DNA of 64,000 bases from an uncultured Collinsella sp. (GTDB lineage: Bacteria; Actinomycetota; Coriobacteriia; Coriobacteriales; Coriobacteriaceae). How positions within the stretch are numbered: position 1 is the stretch's first letter; each line of letters begins with the position of its first letter. Both the position numbers and the translations under genes were made by a program. The stretch covers positions 62,001-126,000 of the forward strand of contig UQMV01000002.1 in NCBI GenBank assembly GCA_900542315.1. The letters run 5' to 3'. A model generated the notes under the pieces. The model worked only from the letters and a program-made list of their open reading frames with translations, was not told the origin of the DNA and searched no databases. Shown here piece after piece: positions 50,851-59,694 of this stretch.

Positions 50851-51939
50851 ATGGCGCATCGCTCCGTTATTCCGTTTGGCCCACAGCACCCGGTGCTGCC
50901 CGAGCCGCTTCATCTGGACCTGGTGATCGAGGACGACCGCGTTATCGAGGCAATTCCGCAGATCGGTTTTGTGCACCGCGGGCTCGAGAAGCTCACCGAA
51001 AAGCGCGATATGCATCAGTTTGGCTACATCGCCGAACGCATCTGTGGCATCTGCGCCGTGGGCCACAGCTGCGGCTATGCCACAGCTTGCGAGCGCATGC
51101 TCGACATCGAGGTTCCTGGCCGCGTGCAGTATATCCGCACCATTTTGCACGAGCTGTCGCGCATCCACTCGCATTTGCTGTGGCTGGGCCTGCTCGCCGA
51201 TGCCTTTGGCTTTGAGGCGCTGTTCTATCGTTCGTGGACCCTGCGCGAGCAGATTCTCAAGATTTTTGAGGGCACGTTCGGTGGCCGCGTGATTCTGTCG
51301 ATTAACGAGATTGGCGGCCTTAAGCACGACATCGAGGACTCCGAGTTGACGGGCATCGTTCAGACGCTCGATGCCATGCGCCCCGGCTACGAGGCTCTGG
51401 TGCATACGTTTTTGGACGACAACAGCTGCGGCGAGCGCCTGCATGGCGTGGGCGTGATCAGCAAGAAAGACGCGCTGGAGCTTTCGATGGTCGGTCCGTT
51501 TGGGCGCGCCTCGGGCGTGGATTACGACGTGCGCATGTTTGACGACGGTGCCTATGCGGATCTGGCTGCGTTTGAGCCCATCGTTGCTACCGACGGCGAT
51601 TGCTATGCCCGCTGCCAGGTGCGTTGTGCCGAAGTCACGCAGGCCATGGATATCATCAAGGAGCTTGTGGGCAAGATACCGCACGACGGAATCGGCGGGC
51701 GCACCAAGCTCACGCCGGCCGACGGCGCGCGCGGCGAGGTTGTGATTGAGCAGCCGCGCGGCGAGGCGTATTACTATGTGCGCGGCAACGGCACCAAGAA
51801 CCTGGACCGTTTTCGCGTGCGCACGCCGACGTCGCAGAACCTGGCGGGTCTGACGCATGCACTGCAGGGCGTGCTCCTTGCCAACGTGCCCATGATTATC
51901 CTGACCATCGACCCCTGCATTAGCTGCACGGAAAGGTAG
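50851..51939 (+). CDS. echE: [NiFe] hydrogenase catalytic large subunit, EchE/NuoD-like
   Basis: This 362-aa protein binds the NiFe active site. The four nickel cysteines are present: ERICGICAVGHSC near residues 63-75 and DPCISCTER at the very C-terminus. Their presence distinguishes a hydrogenase from complex I NuoD. The chain ends at CTER with no extension, so no maturation protease cut is needed, as described for Ech and CooH enzymes. FGPQHPVLPEPLHL at the start is typical for group 4. The enzyme reduces protons with electrons from ferredoxin via EchF and EchC. ATG 50851 follows AAAGGAGGCG. No hyp maturation genes lie in the window. Confidence 0.94.
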   Translation: MAHRSVIPFGPQHPVLPEPLHLDLVIEDDRVIEAIPQIGFVHRGLEKLTEKRDMHQFGYIAERICGICAVGHSCGYATACERMLDIEVPGRVQYIRTILHELSRIHSHLLWLGLLADAFGFEALFYRSWTLREQILKIFEGTFGGRVILSINEIGGLKHDIEDSELTGIVQTLDAMRPGYEALVHTFLDDNSCGERLHGVGVISKKDALELSMVGPFGRASGVDYDVRMFDDGAYADLAAFEPIVATDGDCYARCQVRCAEVTQAMDIIKELVGKIPHDGIGGRTKLTPADGARGEVVIEQPRGEAYYYVRGNGTKNLDRFRVRTPTSQNLAGLTHALQGVLLANVPMIILTIDPCISCTER

Positions 51940-51946
51940 GCGCGGC

Positions 51947-52288
51947 ATGAGTTTGCTGACATTTGCCAAGACGGCCTTGGGCTCTATGGTCAAGCAGCCG
52001 GTAACGGTGTGCTATCCGCAGGAGAAGCTCGCGGCGCCCGAGCGCCTGCGCGGGCACATCGTTAACGACATGGACGTGTGCATTTGCTGCGGCATGTGCG
52101 CGCGTCGCTGCCCGGCGGGCGCGCTCGCAGTCGATCGCAAGGGTGGAACGTGGTCGATCGACCCGTATGCCTGCGTGGTGTGCGGTGAGTGCATCGAGAG
52201 CTGCCCCAAGCACTGCCTGAGCATGGACACCGCCCGTACTCCAGTTGCGGCGGATAAGACTCCCACGGTAGAAACCAAGCTGGAATAG
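51947..52288 (+). CDS. echF: Ferredoxin-like hydrogenase subunit, EchF/NuoI-like
   Basis: This 113-aa protein has two [4Fe-4S] sites: CICCGMCARRCPAG near 43-55 and CVVCGECIESCPKH near 74-86. It accepts electrons from soluble ferredoxin and hands them to EchC. The N-terminus (GSMVKQPVTVCYPQEK) is the usual short anchor region. ATG 51947 follows TAGGCGCGGC with modest complementarity, 7 bp after the echE stop. It is the last gene of the operon; a 15-bp perfect hairpin follows at 52299. Confidence 0.93.
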   Translation: MSLLTFAKTALGSMVKQPVTVCYPQEKLAAPERLRGHIVNDMDVCICCGMCARRCPAGALAVDRKGGTWSIDPYACVVCGECIESCPKHCLSMDTARTPVAADKTPTVETKLE

Positions 52289-52298
52289 CGCTGGAACA

Positions 52299-52332
52299 GG
52301 GGCCGGTGGGGCAAAAATGCCCCACCGGCCCC
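52299..52332 (+). terminator. Terminator hairpin of the ech operon
   Basis: The perfect 15-bp stem GGGGCCGGTGGGGCA/TGCCCCACCGGCCCC has an AAAA loop; no T-run follows. Confidence 0.7.
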
Positions 52333-52363
52333 GCGCTTAAACGCGCGGTTGTGCCGTCGCGAA

Positions 52364-52517
52364 CAAAACTATGCCGGATTACGGGGCTGGATAGCGAACC
52401 TCCGACCATACAGAAAATCGCAAAAACAAACCCGCAGGTAGATTGCTTGCCGTTTTTCAATAAATGAAGGTATGGATGAGGGCCTCGGCTTTAGCCCCGT
52501 AATCCGGCATAGTTTTG
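52364..52517. repeat. Element X, copy 1 (154 bp, 25-bp terminal inverted repeats)
   Basis: Termini 52364-52388 and 52493-52517 are perfect 25-bp inverted repeats starting CAAAACTATGCCGG. The interior has CCGCAGGTAGA, shared with element Y. The second copy, also exactly 154 bp and in the same orientation, is at 59695-59848. It is MITE-like in form, with no coding capacity. Confidence 0.88.
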
Positions 52518-52542
52518 AAATGACACCATATCCGTAACATCC

Positions 52543-52581
52543 CTTGATCTCCCGTGGACAGAGGGAAACGGATCATTTTGG
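52543..52581. repeat. GGATCATTTTGG-family hairpin, copy 1
   Basis: The sequence is TTGATCTCCCGTGGACAGAG followed by GGAAACGGATCATTTTGG. The ends TGATC and GATCA pair. Other copies are at 52780, 59611 and, reversed, 37414. Confidence 0.65.
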
Positions 52582-52610
52582 CCTCGCGAGGGCCGCTGCG
52601 CGACCCATCT

Positions 52611-52770
52611 GCCACGAAATGGGCCCATCTACTACGTTTGGGCTGCTACCCTCAACCATGGCGAATAGCGCAAAAACAAAACCGCAGGTAGAACGCCTGT
52701 GGCTTTTCATGAAATGCGGTTGTGGTCGGGGGTATCGGGTCAAACGTAGTAGATGGGCCAGTTTCGTGGC
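52611..52770. repeat. Element Y, copy 1 (160 bp, 30-bp terminal inverted repeats)
   Basis: The termini 52611-52640 and 52741-52770 match at 28 of 30 positions (GCCACGAAA...CTACTACGTTTG). The interior carries AAAACCGCAGGTAGAACGCC. The second copy at 59443-59602 is also exactly 160 bp. Confidence 0.88.
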
Positions 52771-52779
52771 GAGCACCAT

Positions 52780-52820
52780 CAATTGATCCCCCGGGGACGG
52801 AGGAAAACGGATCATTTTGG
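52780..52820. repeat. GGATCATTTTGG-family hairpin, copy 2
   Basis: AATTGATCCCCCGGGGACGG is followed by AGGAAAACGGATCATTTTGG. It lies 10 bp after element Y1, as copy 3 lies 8 bp after Y2. Confidence 0.7.
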
Positions 52821-52864
52821 CCCGTCGGCTTTGAGTCGCACCCGTTTTCCTGCGAAAACGCTGT

Positions 52865-52944
52865 GTCTCAGCTTTGGTGAGACATTTGTCTCACGCCTAA
52901 AAACCGAATCTGGAACGTGTGTCACCTGCCCTAACTGTGTCTCA
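52865..52944 (+). promoter_or_regulatory. Cluster of GTCTCA/TGAGAC motifs upstream of the VWA adhesin
   Basis: GTCTCA occurs at 52865, 52888 and 52939, and its inverse TGAGAC at 52878. The first two form a GTCTCA-N7-TGAGAC palindrome. The cluster ends 52 bp upstream of the adhesin start, a suitable place for an operator. Confidence 0.45.
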
Positions 52945-52996
52945 TTCCGTAACTTTAGGCTGATGCAAGGTCTAATCCTGCGAGAAGGGAGACGCG

Positions 52997-55900
52997 ATGG
53001 GTAAGTACACGAGGGGTCTCTTGGCGGTGATACTGGCCGTAGTGCTGGTGTTGCCGGCTGCAGCATTTGCCATGCTGCCCGAGGCCAACGCCAGGTCCAG
53101 TACGGGAATGGACGGGCCGACAGTGAGCGGGCCGACGGTCGTCGACCCCGACACCACCGGACGCTGGGAAATCTGGGCGGCCGGCCACAGCGGCAATAAG
53201 GTGACGACTCAAAACGTCGGTCGAATCTGGACCGACAAAACGGTTGAGGCAACCGGAGAAAACGAAGTGTCAGATTTTGTGACCACGCTTTCGGCTATGT
53301 CCTCGACATCCAATTCAACCGTGACGGTTACCACGCCGCTTGACATCGTGATGGTGCTGGACGCCTCTGGCTCGATGGATGATCATATGGGCGGCGGAGA
53401 TTCACCTAAGCGTATCGAAGCGCTGAAGAACGCAGCGAATAGCTTTATCGATACTATCGCAAAACAAAATGAGAGCATCGAGGGCGTCAATAGGCAGCAT
53501 AAGGTTGCCGTTGTTAAGTTTGCGGGCAAGAAGTCCAGCAATATCGGCAACAGTAAGTATAATGATGGAGGGTACTCCTACAATTACACACAGGTTATGA
53601 AAGACCTGACCGACTGCTCCGGCGGCAACGTGAAGGCTCTTAAGGATACAATCAAAAAAATTGATCCTGCCGGTGCCACACGCGCCGATAATGGTCTGGA
53701 GCTGGCTAAGGGCATCACTTCTGGCCGCGAAGACGCCAAGAAGATTATTGTGTTCTTTACTGACGGTACGCCAACAAAGCAAAGTAACTTCGATTCGGAA
53801 GTCGCCAACGCTGCCGTGACGTTTGCCAAGGATATGAAGGACAGCAAGGCCACCGTTTATACCATCGGTATCTTTAGTGGAGCGGATCCCGCTGCCGATC
53901 CCTTGAAAAAGGGAACGAGCGACGTAAACAAGTTCATGCACGCCGTGTCGAGTAACTATCCCGGCGCCACGTCGTATACGAGCGATAAGCTCGGTACGCG
54001 CGCGGAAAACTCCGATTATTACAAGTCGGCGACCAATGCCGATGAGCTTAAGAAGGTCTTCGACGACATCTCACAGGCCATTACGTCGGAGCCGCCTTAT
54101 CCGACCGAAATCCACAAGGGCTACGACGCGACCAAGTCCGGTTACATCACGTTTACCGATGAGCTGGGCGACTTTATGCAGGTCGACAGCTTCACCGAGG
54201 TCGTCATCAACGGCGCGCCGTTTACCAAGCCGAACAAGATGGTCAACAAAGAAACCAAGACCGATACGTATGAGTTCGATGGCAGGGCAAAAGATCTGCT
54301 CATCACCGTGCAGCGTGCCGGTGATGACAATCCCCAGAAGGGCGATATCGTAACGGTCAGCATTCCCGCGTCGTTGATTCCGCTGAGTCACTTTAAGACC
54401 GTAGACGGCAAGCTTTCGGTCGACAGCGTTAAGCCCATCCAGGTGAAGTATGCCTCGAGCGTGAAGAAGGTTGCGCTCGACAACCTGTTTACGCCCGAGA
54501 AGGTCACGGGGCTCAAGGACTACATCGAGCATAATACGACCGTCGTTGACGGCGCCAAGACCGTGAATTTCTACGCGAACAAGTGGGCTGCCGGCGCGCT
54601 GGGCGATACGGTTGCGACCTTTGAACCTGCCGACACCAACCGCTATTACTACTTCCAGAAGCAGACTCCTATTTACACGGATAAGGAATGCACGCAGCCT
54701 GCAAAGGGGCCCGCGCTGGCTGGCGAGGTTACCTATTACTACAAGGACGAGTTTGAGGAGCAGGGCGAGAACGACGAGGCCAAGCCCGCCACCGACGTCA
54801 TCGAATTTATCGGCGGCGACGCCGCGAAGTTCGACGGCGCGATTGTTCCCGATGAGAACGGTAACTTGGTGTTTACTGTGGGAACCGCACGCCTGGCCTT
54901 TATCGATGAGCTCCACACCATCAAGGAGAACAACAAGACTCGCACCGCGACCGACGTGCTCAACCCCAAGTGGAACAACACGTCTGCCAAGGCGACCGCG
55001 ACGCATGTCAACTCCTACCTGGGCAACAACGGCAAGATTAGCTTTGCGTACGACATGACGCCGGCAACGGTGGATACCAAGGCCGACTTTGGCCTGACCA
55101 AGGTGCTCGAGGGCCGCAACTGGACGAAGGAGGACACGTTTGAGTTTGGGCTGACGCCCGTGGACGGCGCCCCGATGCCCGAGTCCGCGACAGCGCCCGT
55201 GGCTGTGTCTGTGACCAAGGGCGATCTGGACAATGGCAAGGCGGCCATTAATTTCAGCACGATCAAATACAACGAGCCTGGCACGTATGTCTACAAGGTC
55301 AGCGAAAAGAACGCCGGGACCACGGTTGACGGCATTGCCTACAGCAAGAACGTTGCGAAGATCACCGTGACGGTCACGCCCAACAAGAAGGGCGTGCTCA
55401 GCGCTGACGTGAAGGTGGCCTGGAGCGAAGCCGACGAGACCGAGTTCAAGAACGTCTACACTGCGGAGCCTGTTGAGTCCAGCGTTACCGAAAAGATTGA
55501 CGTGACCAAGTCCCTGACCGGGCGCGACCTTACGGCCGGCGAGTTCAGCTTTGAGCTGCGCGAGATTAAGGGTGAGGACTCTGAGCTTATCGAGACCGTT
55601 GCGAACGCTGCCGACGGTAAGGTGACGTTCAGCCCCATCAAGTACACCGAGATCGGCCAGCACACCTATACGCTGCATGAGGTCAAGGGCAATGCCGGTG
55701 GTATCACCTACAGCACCGCCGAGTACACCATCGTGACGACCATTGCCGACAACGGCAAGGGCCAGCTGGTGGCTACGCACGAGCTGAAGGATGCCAAGGA
55801 CGCCAAGGACGTCAAGAGCATCGAGTTCAAGAACGTCTACACCACGAATGCTGCCGAGGCATCGCTTGCGGGCAAGAAGAGTCTGCAGGTTCCCGATGGT

Positions 55901-58900
55901 CTGACCCCGGCCGACATCACCGGCAAGTTTACCTTTACCGTGATCGGTGAAGAGGGTGCGCCTATGCCTGCGAGTACGAGCGTGCACAACGACGCCGACG
56001 GCAAGGTCGACTTTGGCAAGATCACCTTTACGCTCGACGACCTTAACAAGGCCCTGGGTGAGAAGTCCAAGAAGCGCGAGCACACCTTTACCTACACCGT
56101 GACCGAGTCCGGCGAGGTCGCTGGCGTGACCAACGACGCCAAGCTGTCGCGCAAGGTTTCCTTCACCGTGACCGATAACGGCAAGGGTAAGCTGAGCGTA
56201 TCCCGTAACCCGGACGGCGATGCGGCATTTACGTTCACCAACACCTATAACGTGACGCCTGTCGAGTCTCGCGTCACTGACCAGATCATCGCGAACAAGG
56301 TCCTGACCGGTCGCGACCTCAAGGCTGGCGAGTTCTCCTTCGAGCTCGTTGAGGGCGACAAGGTCGTTGCCAAGGGCACCAACGCCGCCGACGGCAAGAT
56401 CACGATGAGCGCTGTGAAGTACGACAAGCCTGGAACGCACACCTACACGCTGCGCGAGGTCAACGGCGGAACCACCAGCAAGGGCATCACGTACAGCAAC
56501 GCCAAGTACACCATCGAGACCACCATTACCGACAACGGTGACGGTACCCTCAGCGCTACGCACGAGCTGAAGAGCGCCACGCCTGCGACCTTCAAGAACA
56601 CCTACAGCGTGACCCCGCTCGATGCAGAGCTCGACTTTGACCTGAGCAAGGTCATCAGCGGCCGCGAGTGGACGGATGGGGACGAGTTCAGCTTTACCAT
56701 TACCGCCCCCGATGGCGCCCCGCTCCCCGATCCTGCGACCGTAACCGTGAGCAAGCACGATGCGAAGGACGGCATTGCCGCCATCAAGTTCGGCAAGATT
56801 CGCTACACGGCCACCGGAACCTACAAGTACGAGATCCGCGAGAACGCGGGCAGCACGGTCGGCATGACGTATGACGCGCATGTCGCAACCGCCGAAGTGA
56901 CCGTGACCGAGAACGGCGATGGCAGCCTGACCGCCAACGTCACCAAGAAGGAAAACGGACGCTTTACCAACACGTACCGCACTGAGCTTAACTACACCGC
57001 TGCCGGCGGTCTGTGGCTCAGCAAGTATCTGGACGGCCGCCCCATGACCGAGGGTCAGTTCACCTTTACCGTGACACCTGCTGACGACGCTTCGGCTCGC
57101 GCACTCGGTCTGCTGCCCGGGGCTAATAGCTTCAAGTCCCCCGCAGCGGCAGAGGCAACGGTCGGACTGATCGACATTCTGGCTGGTCATGAGGTTATAT
57201 TTACGCAGGCTGACGCCGGCAAGACCTTTACGTACACCGTGGCCGAGAAGAACGACGGCCAGCCCGGTTACACCTACGATGACGCCGTGCGCACGGTGAC
57301 GATCGCCATTGCCGACGACACCGCCGGCACGCTCACTGCTACGACGACCGTTTCCGGCGGTCCCGAGGGCACGCATGAGACGGTCCACAAGAGTGGCGAG
57401 AACAAGGTCGAGAAGGCCCTGGTGCCGTTCCACAACAGTTACAGCGCTACGACCAACACGCCTGGCGGCACCGCCGCTCAGGTCGTTGCCACCAAGACTC
57501 TGACCGGCCGCCCGATGGCCGACGGCGAGTTCTGGTTCGGCATCGCCTATCAGGGTGAGCTTGTGGCATACGAAAACCTCAAGCCCAATATCGGCGGGCA
57601 CGTGAGCTTTGATACGCTGCACTACGACACTAAGATGCTTGCTAATCTTGAGGCTGCTGGGCTTGCTTATCGTACCGATAAGGACGGTAAGCTTGCCTGG
57701 ACCATTAACTACACGGCCTACGAAGATTTATTCGGGCTGCCGAATGGCGTTTCCGCTACAACGTGGAGCTTTGGCTTTAAGGTTATCGTCGTCGACAACG
57801 GTGACGGTACCCTGACGGCAACGGTCGACTACGGCGGCGTCGAGCCCTTGTTCGAGAACGTCTACGGCGCCGAAGCCGTCGATGCCGCGCTCACCGGCAC
57901 TAAGAAGCTCCAAGCTGCCGAGGGCCTGACCCCGGCTGACATCACGGGCAAGTTCACCTTTACCGTGACCGCCGACGAGGCTAGTGCCCCGATGCCCGAG
58001 CGCACGACCGCAACCAACGACGCGGCTGGCAACGTGGACTTTGGCAAGATCCACTTTACGCTCGAGGACCTCAACCGCGCTCTGGGCGTGACGGACGATG
58101 CGACCGATAAGGCCGAGGCAGACGAAGCTGACGAGGCAGAGGCCGACGAGGCAGAGGCTGAAGAGGCCGACACCGATGCCAACGCCGACGAGCCCAGCGA
58201 CGAGCTCGAGCCCGCAGCCCCCACCGCTCCGCGCTCGCACACCTTTACTTACACGGTGACCGAGTCCGGTAGTGCCCCTGGCGTGACCAATGACACCAAC
58301 GCCACGCGCAAGGTTTCCTACACCGTGTCTGACGACGGTGCCGGGCATCTGAGCGTCAAGCGCGAAGGCGACGACGGTGCTGCCTTCACGTTTACCAACA
58401 CCTACGGCGTGACACCTACCGATTCGTCCGTGACCGATCAGGTCAAGACAGTCAAGCGCCTGACTGGACGCGACCTTGCAGCAGGCGAGTTCACGTTTGA
58501 GCTGCTCGAGGACGACGTGGTTGTTGCTAACGGCACCAACGACGCTAACGGCACCGTGACGCTGAGCCCGATTCGCTACGAGGCACCCGGCACGCACACG
58601 TACACGCTGCGCGAGGCTTGCCCCAACGCGCTCGGCCTGTACAAGGGCGTCACCTATGACGGCGCGACCTACACCGTCGTGACCACCGTCTCCGACAACG
58701 GCGACGGCACGCTGACCGCGACGCACAAACTCGAGGGAACCACCGAGTCGGCTGGCTTTACCAACAAGTATCACGCCATGCCTACCCAGGTCTCCATCGG
58801 CGCGGTCAAGGTGCTCGAGGGACGCGAGCTCAAGAAGGACGAGTTTAGCTTTAAGCTCGTTGGCGAGGACATCGAGTCTACGGTTACCAACGATGCCGAC

Positions 58901-59305
58901 GGCAAGATCAACTTTGACAAGTTTGAGTACGACGAGCCCGGTACGCACGCCTACACCATCAGCGAGGTCAAGGGCGACGAGGTCGGTATGACCTACGACA
59001 AGTCCGTCTTTACCGTGACCGTCAACGTGGTCGATGACGGCGAGGGCAACCTCAAGGCGAACGTCGCCTTTACCAAGGGCGACAAGAGCGTCGAGGGTAT
59101 CGTGTTCAACAACACGTACAAGAAGCCCGAGACGCCCGTGCTGACGCCCGATCCCGGCACGCCTAAGACCGTGACGAACATCGTCAAGACGGTCAAGGGT
59201 TTCCTGCCCACCACAGGCGACCAGCAGGCTGCCGCATTGCTCATGGCATTCGTCATTGCCATGGCCGGCGTCGGTGCCCTGGTCTGGGGTATCCGTAAGC
59301 GCTAG
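52997..59305 (+). CDS. LPXTG-anchored VWA adhesin with ten pilin-type (Spy0128/FctA-like) modules, 2102 aa
   Basis: The signal peptide is residues 1-32 (LLAVILAVVLVLPAAAFA). A von Willebrand A domain (about 112-370) has the metal site in VMVLDASGSMDDH near 120 and IVFFTDGTP near 252. A spacer region (370-690) comes before ten repeated modules of 100-180 residues, each with a [K]xLxGRxxxxGEFxF start and a YTLxEV-type glutamate strand. These match the pilin/FctA family that forms internal isopeptide bonds. Modules 3 and 8 (near 951 and 1626) are close relatives; module 8 has an acidic insertion (DEAEADEAEAEEADTD). The C-terminus is FLPTTGD, a helix and a KR tail. ATG 52997 follows GAAGGGAG. The protein is surface-anchored and probably binds host matrix or forms a pilus tip. 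Confidence 0.92.
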   Translation: MGKYTRGLLAVILAVVLVLPAAAFAMLPEANARSSTGMDGPTVSGPTVVDPDTTGRWEIWAAGHSGNKVTTQNVGRIWTDKTVEATGENEVSDFVTTLSAMSSTSNSTVTVTTPLDIVMVLDASGSMDDHMGGGDSPKRIEALKNAANSFIDTIAKQNESIEGVNRQHKVAVVKFAGKKSSNIGNSKYNDGGYSYNYTQVMKDLTDCSGGNVKALKDTIKKIDPAGATRADNGLELAKGITSGREDAKKIIVFFTDGTPTKQSNFDSEVANAAVTFAKDMKDSKATVYTIGIFSGADPAADPLKKGTSDVNKFMHAVSSNYPGATSYTSDKLGTRAENSDYYKSATNADELKKVFDDISQAITSEPPYPTEIHKGYDATKSGYITFTDELGDFMQVDSFTEVVINGAPFTKPNKMVNKETKTDTYEFDGRAKDLLITVQRAGDDNPQKGDIVTVSIPASLIPLSHFKTVDGKLSVDSVKPIQVKYASSVKKVALDNLFTPEKVTGLKDYIEHNTTVVDGAKTVNFYANKWAAGALGDTVATFEPADTNRYYYFQKQTPIYTDKECTQPAKGPALAGEVTYYYKDEFEEQGENDEAKPATDVIEFIGGDAAKFDGAIVPDENGNLVFTVGTARLAFIDELHTIKENNKTRTATDVLNPKWNNTSAKATATHVNSYLGNNGKISFAYDMTPATVDTKADFGLTKVLEGRNWTKEDTFEFGLTPVDGAPMPESATAPVAVSVTKGDLDNGKAAINFSTIKYNEPGTYVYKVSEKNAGTTVDGIAYSKNVAKITVTVTPNKKGVLSADVKVAWSEADETEFKNVYTAEPVESSVTEKIDVTKSLTGRDLTAGEFSFELREIKGEDSELIETVANAADGKVTFSPIKYTEIGQHTYTLHEVKGNAGGITYSTAEYTIVTTIADNGKGQLVATHELKDAKDAKDVKSIEFKNVYTTNAAEASLAGKKSLQVPDGLTPADITGKFTFTVIGEEGAPMPASTSVHNDADGKVDFGKITFTLDDLNKALGEKSKKREHTFTYTVTESGEVAGVTNDAKLSRKVSFTVTDNGKGKLSVSRNPDGDAAFTFTNTYNVTPVESRVTDQIIANKVLTGRDLKAGEFSFELVEGDKVVAKGTNAADGKITMSAVKYDKPGTHTYTLREVNGGTTSKGITYSNAKYTIETTITDNGDGTLSATHELKSATPATFKNTYSVTPLDAELDFDLSKVISGREWTDGDEFSFTITAPDGAPLPDPATVTVSKHDAKDGIAAIKFGKIRYTATGTYKYEIRENAGSTVGMTYDAHVATAEVTVTENGDGSLTANVTKKENGRFTNTYRTELNYTAAGGLWLSKYLDGRPMTEGQFTFTVTPADDASARALGLLPGANSFKSPAAAEATVGLIDILAGHEVIFTQADAGKTFTYTVAEKNDGQPGYTYDDAVRTVTIAIADDTAGTLTATTTVSGGPEGTHETVHKSGENKVEKALVPFHNSYSATTNTPGGTAAQVVATKTLTGRPMADGEFWFGIAYQGELVAYENLKPNIGGHVSFDTLHYDTKMLANLEAAGLAYRTDKDGKLAWTINYTAYEDLFGLPNGVSATTWSFGFKVIVVDNGDGTLTATVDYGGVEPLFENVYGAEAVDAALTGTKKLQAAEGLTPADITGKFTFTVTADEASAPMPERTTATNDAAGNVDFGKIHFTLEDLNRALGVTDDATDKAEADEADEAEADEAEAEEADTDANADEPSDELEPAAPTAPRSHTFTYTVTESGSAPGVTNDTNATRKVSYTVSDDGAGHLSVKREGDDGAAFTFTNTYGVTPTDSSVTDQVKTVKRLTGRDLAAGEFTFELLEDDVVVANGTNDANGTVTLSPIRYEAPGTHTYTLREACPNALGLYKGVTYDGATYTVVTTVSDNGDGTLTATHKLEGTTESAGFTNKYHAMPTQVSIGAVKVLEGRELKKDEFSFKLVGEDIESTVTNDADGKINFDKFEYDEPGTHAYTISEVKGDEVGMTYDKSVFTVTVNVVDDGEGNLKANVAFTKGDKSVEGIVFNNTYKKPETPVLTPDPGTPKTVTNIVKTVKGFLPTTGDQQAAALLMAFVIAMAGVGALVWGIRKR

Positions 59306-59317
59306 GCACGCTGGCAG

Positions 59318-59343
59318 CGCCCGGGGCCAAAAGGCCCCGGGCG
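59318..59343 (+). terminator. First terminator hairpin after the VWA adhesin
   Basis: The perfect 11-bp stem CGCCCGGGGCC/GGCCCCGGGCG has an AAAA loop, 12 bp after the stop. Confidence 0.75.
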
Positions 59344-59380
59344 GCCGGCAGGGCTAAATCCCGACCTACTCCTACCCCCA

Positions 59381-59415
59381 GCCGCCACGGAGGCATCTCC
59401 CTCCTCCGTGGCGGC
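59381..59415 (+). terminator. Second terminator hairpin after the VWA adhesin
   Basis: The perfect 13-bp stem GCCGCCACGGAGG/CCTCCGTGGCGGC has a 9-nt loop and is followed by GCTTTTG. Confidence 0.75.
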
Positions 59416-59442
59416 GCTTTTGTGCGTAGGCGAGAAGGGCCT

Positions 59443-59602
59443 GCCACGAAACCGGCCCATCTACTACGTTTAGCCCCTTACCCCCAACCATGCCGAAAAG
59501 CGCGAAAACAAAACCGCAGGTAGAACGCCTGCGGTTTTGTTCAAAACGAAGGTATGGTCAGGGGTGTCGAGTCAAACGTAGTAGATGGGCCGGTTTCGTG
59601 GC
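59443..59602. repeat. Element Y, copy 2 (160 bp, perfect 29-bp terminal inverted repeats)
   Basis: Termini 59443-59471 and 59574-59602 are perfectly complementary. A nested perfect 14-bp hairpin (59507-59520 with 59528-59541) lies at the centre, with CCATGCC/GGTATGG pairing between. The element can therefore fold end to end as one long hairpin. Confidence 0.92.
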
Positions 59603-59610
59603 GAGCGCTG

Positions 59611-59652
59611 CCAAATGATCCCCCGGGGACGGAGGAAAACGGATCATTTTGG
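59611..59652. repeat. GGATCATTTTGG-family hairpin, copy 3
   Basis: CCAAATGATCC and GGATCATTTTGG (one bulge) close a CCCGGGGACGGAGGAAAAC interior. Confidence 0.75.
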
Positions 59653-59694
59653 TCCCACGAGGCTGGCGGAGGCACTCGTGCAGGGCCGCCCGAA

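Larger units (their letters stand above)
52289..52996. other. Gene-free 708-bp region packed with inverted-repeat elements
   Basis: It contains, in order, the echF terminator (52299-52332), element X1 (52364-52517), two GGATCATTTTGG-family hairpins (52543, 52780), element Y1 (52611-52770) and a cluster of GTCTCA motifs (52865-52944). No protein-coding frame is supported. Confidence 0.85.

Noticed and set aside
46644..52288. Complex I (NADH dehydrogenase) operon
   Set aside because: The NuoD-like subunit retains both CxxC nickel-binding pairs, and NADH-binding subunits NuoE/F/G are missing, so it is an Ech-type hydrogenase.
54071..57622. Antisense open frame of 1183 codons opposite the VWA adhesin
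   Set aside because: It is opposite a gene with clear domains and signal peptide; long antisense frames are expected in GC-rich DNA, and no family motif or ribosome site supports it.
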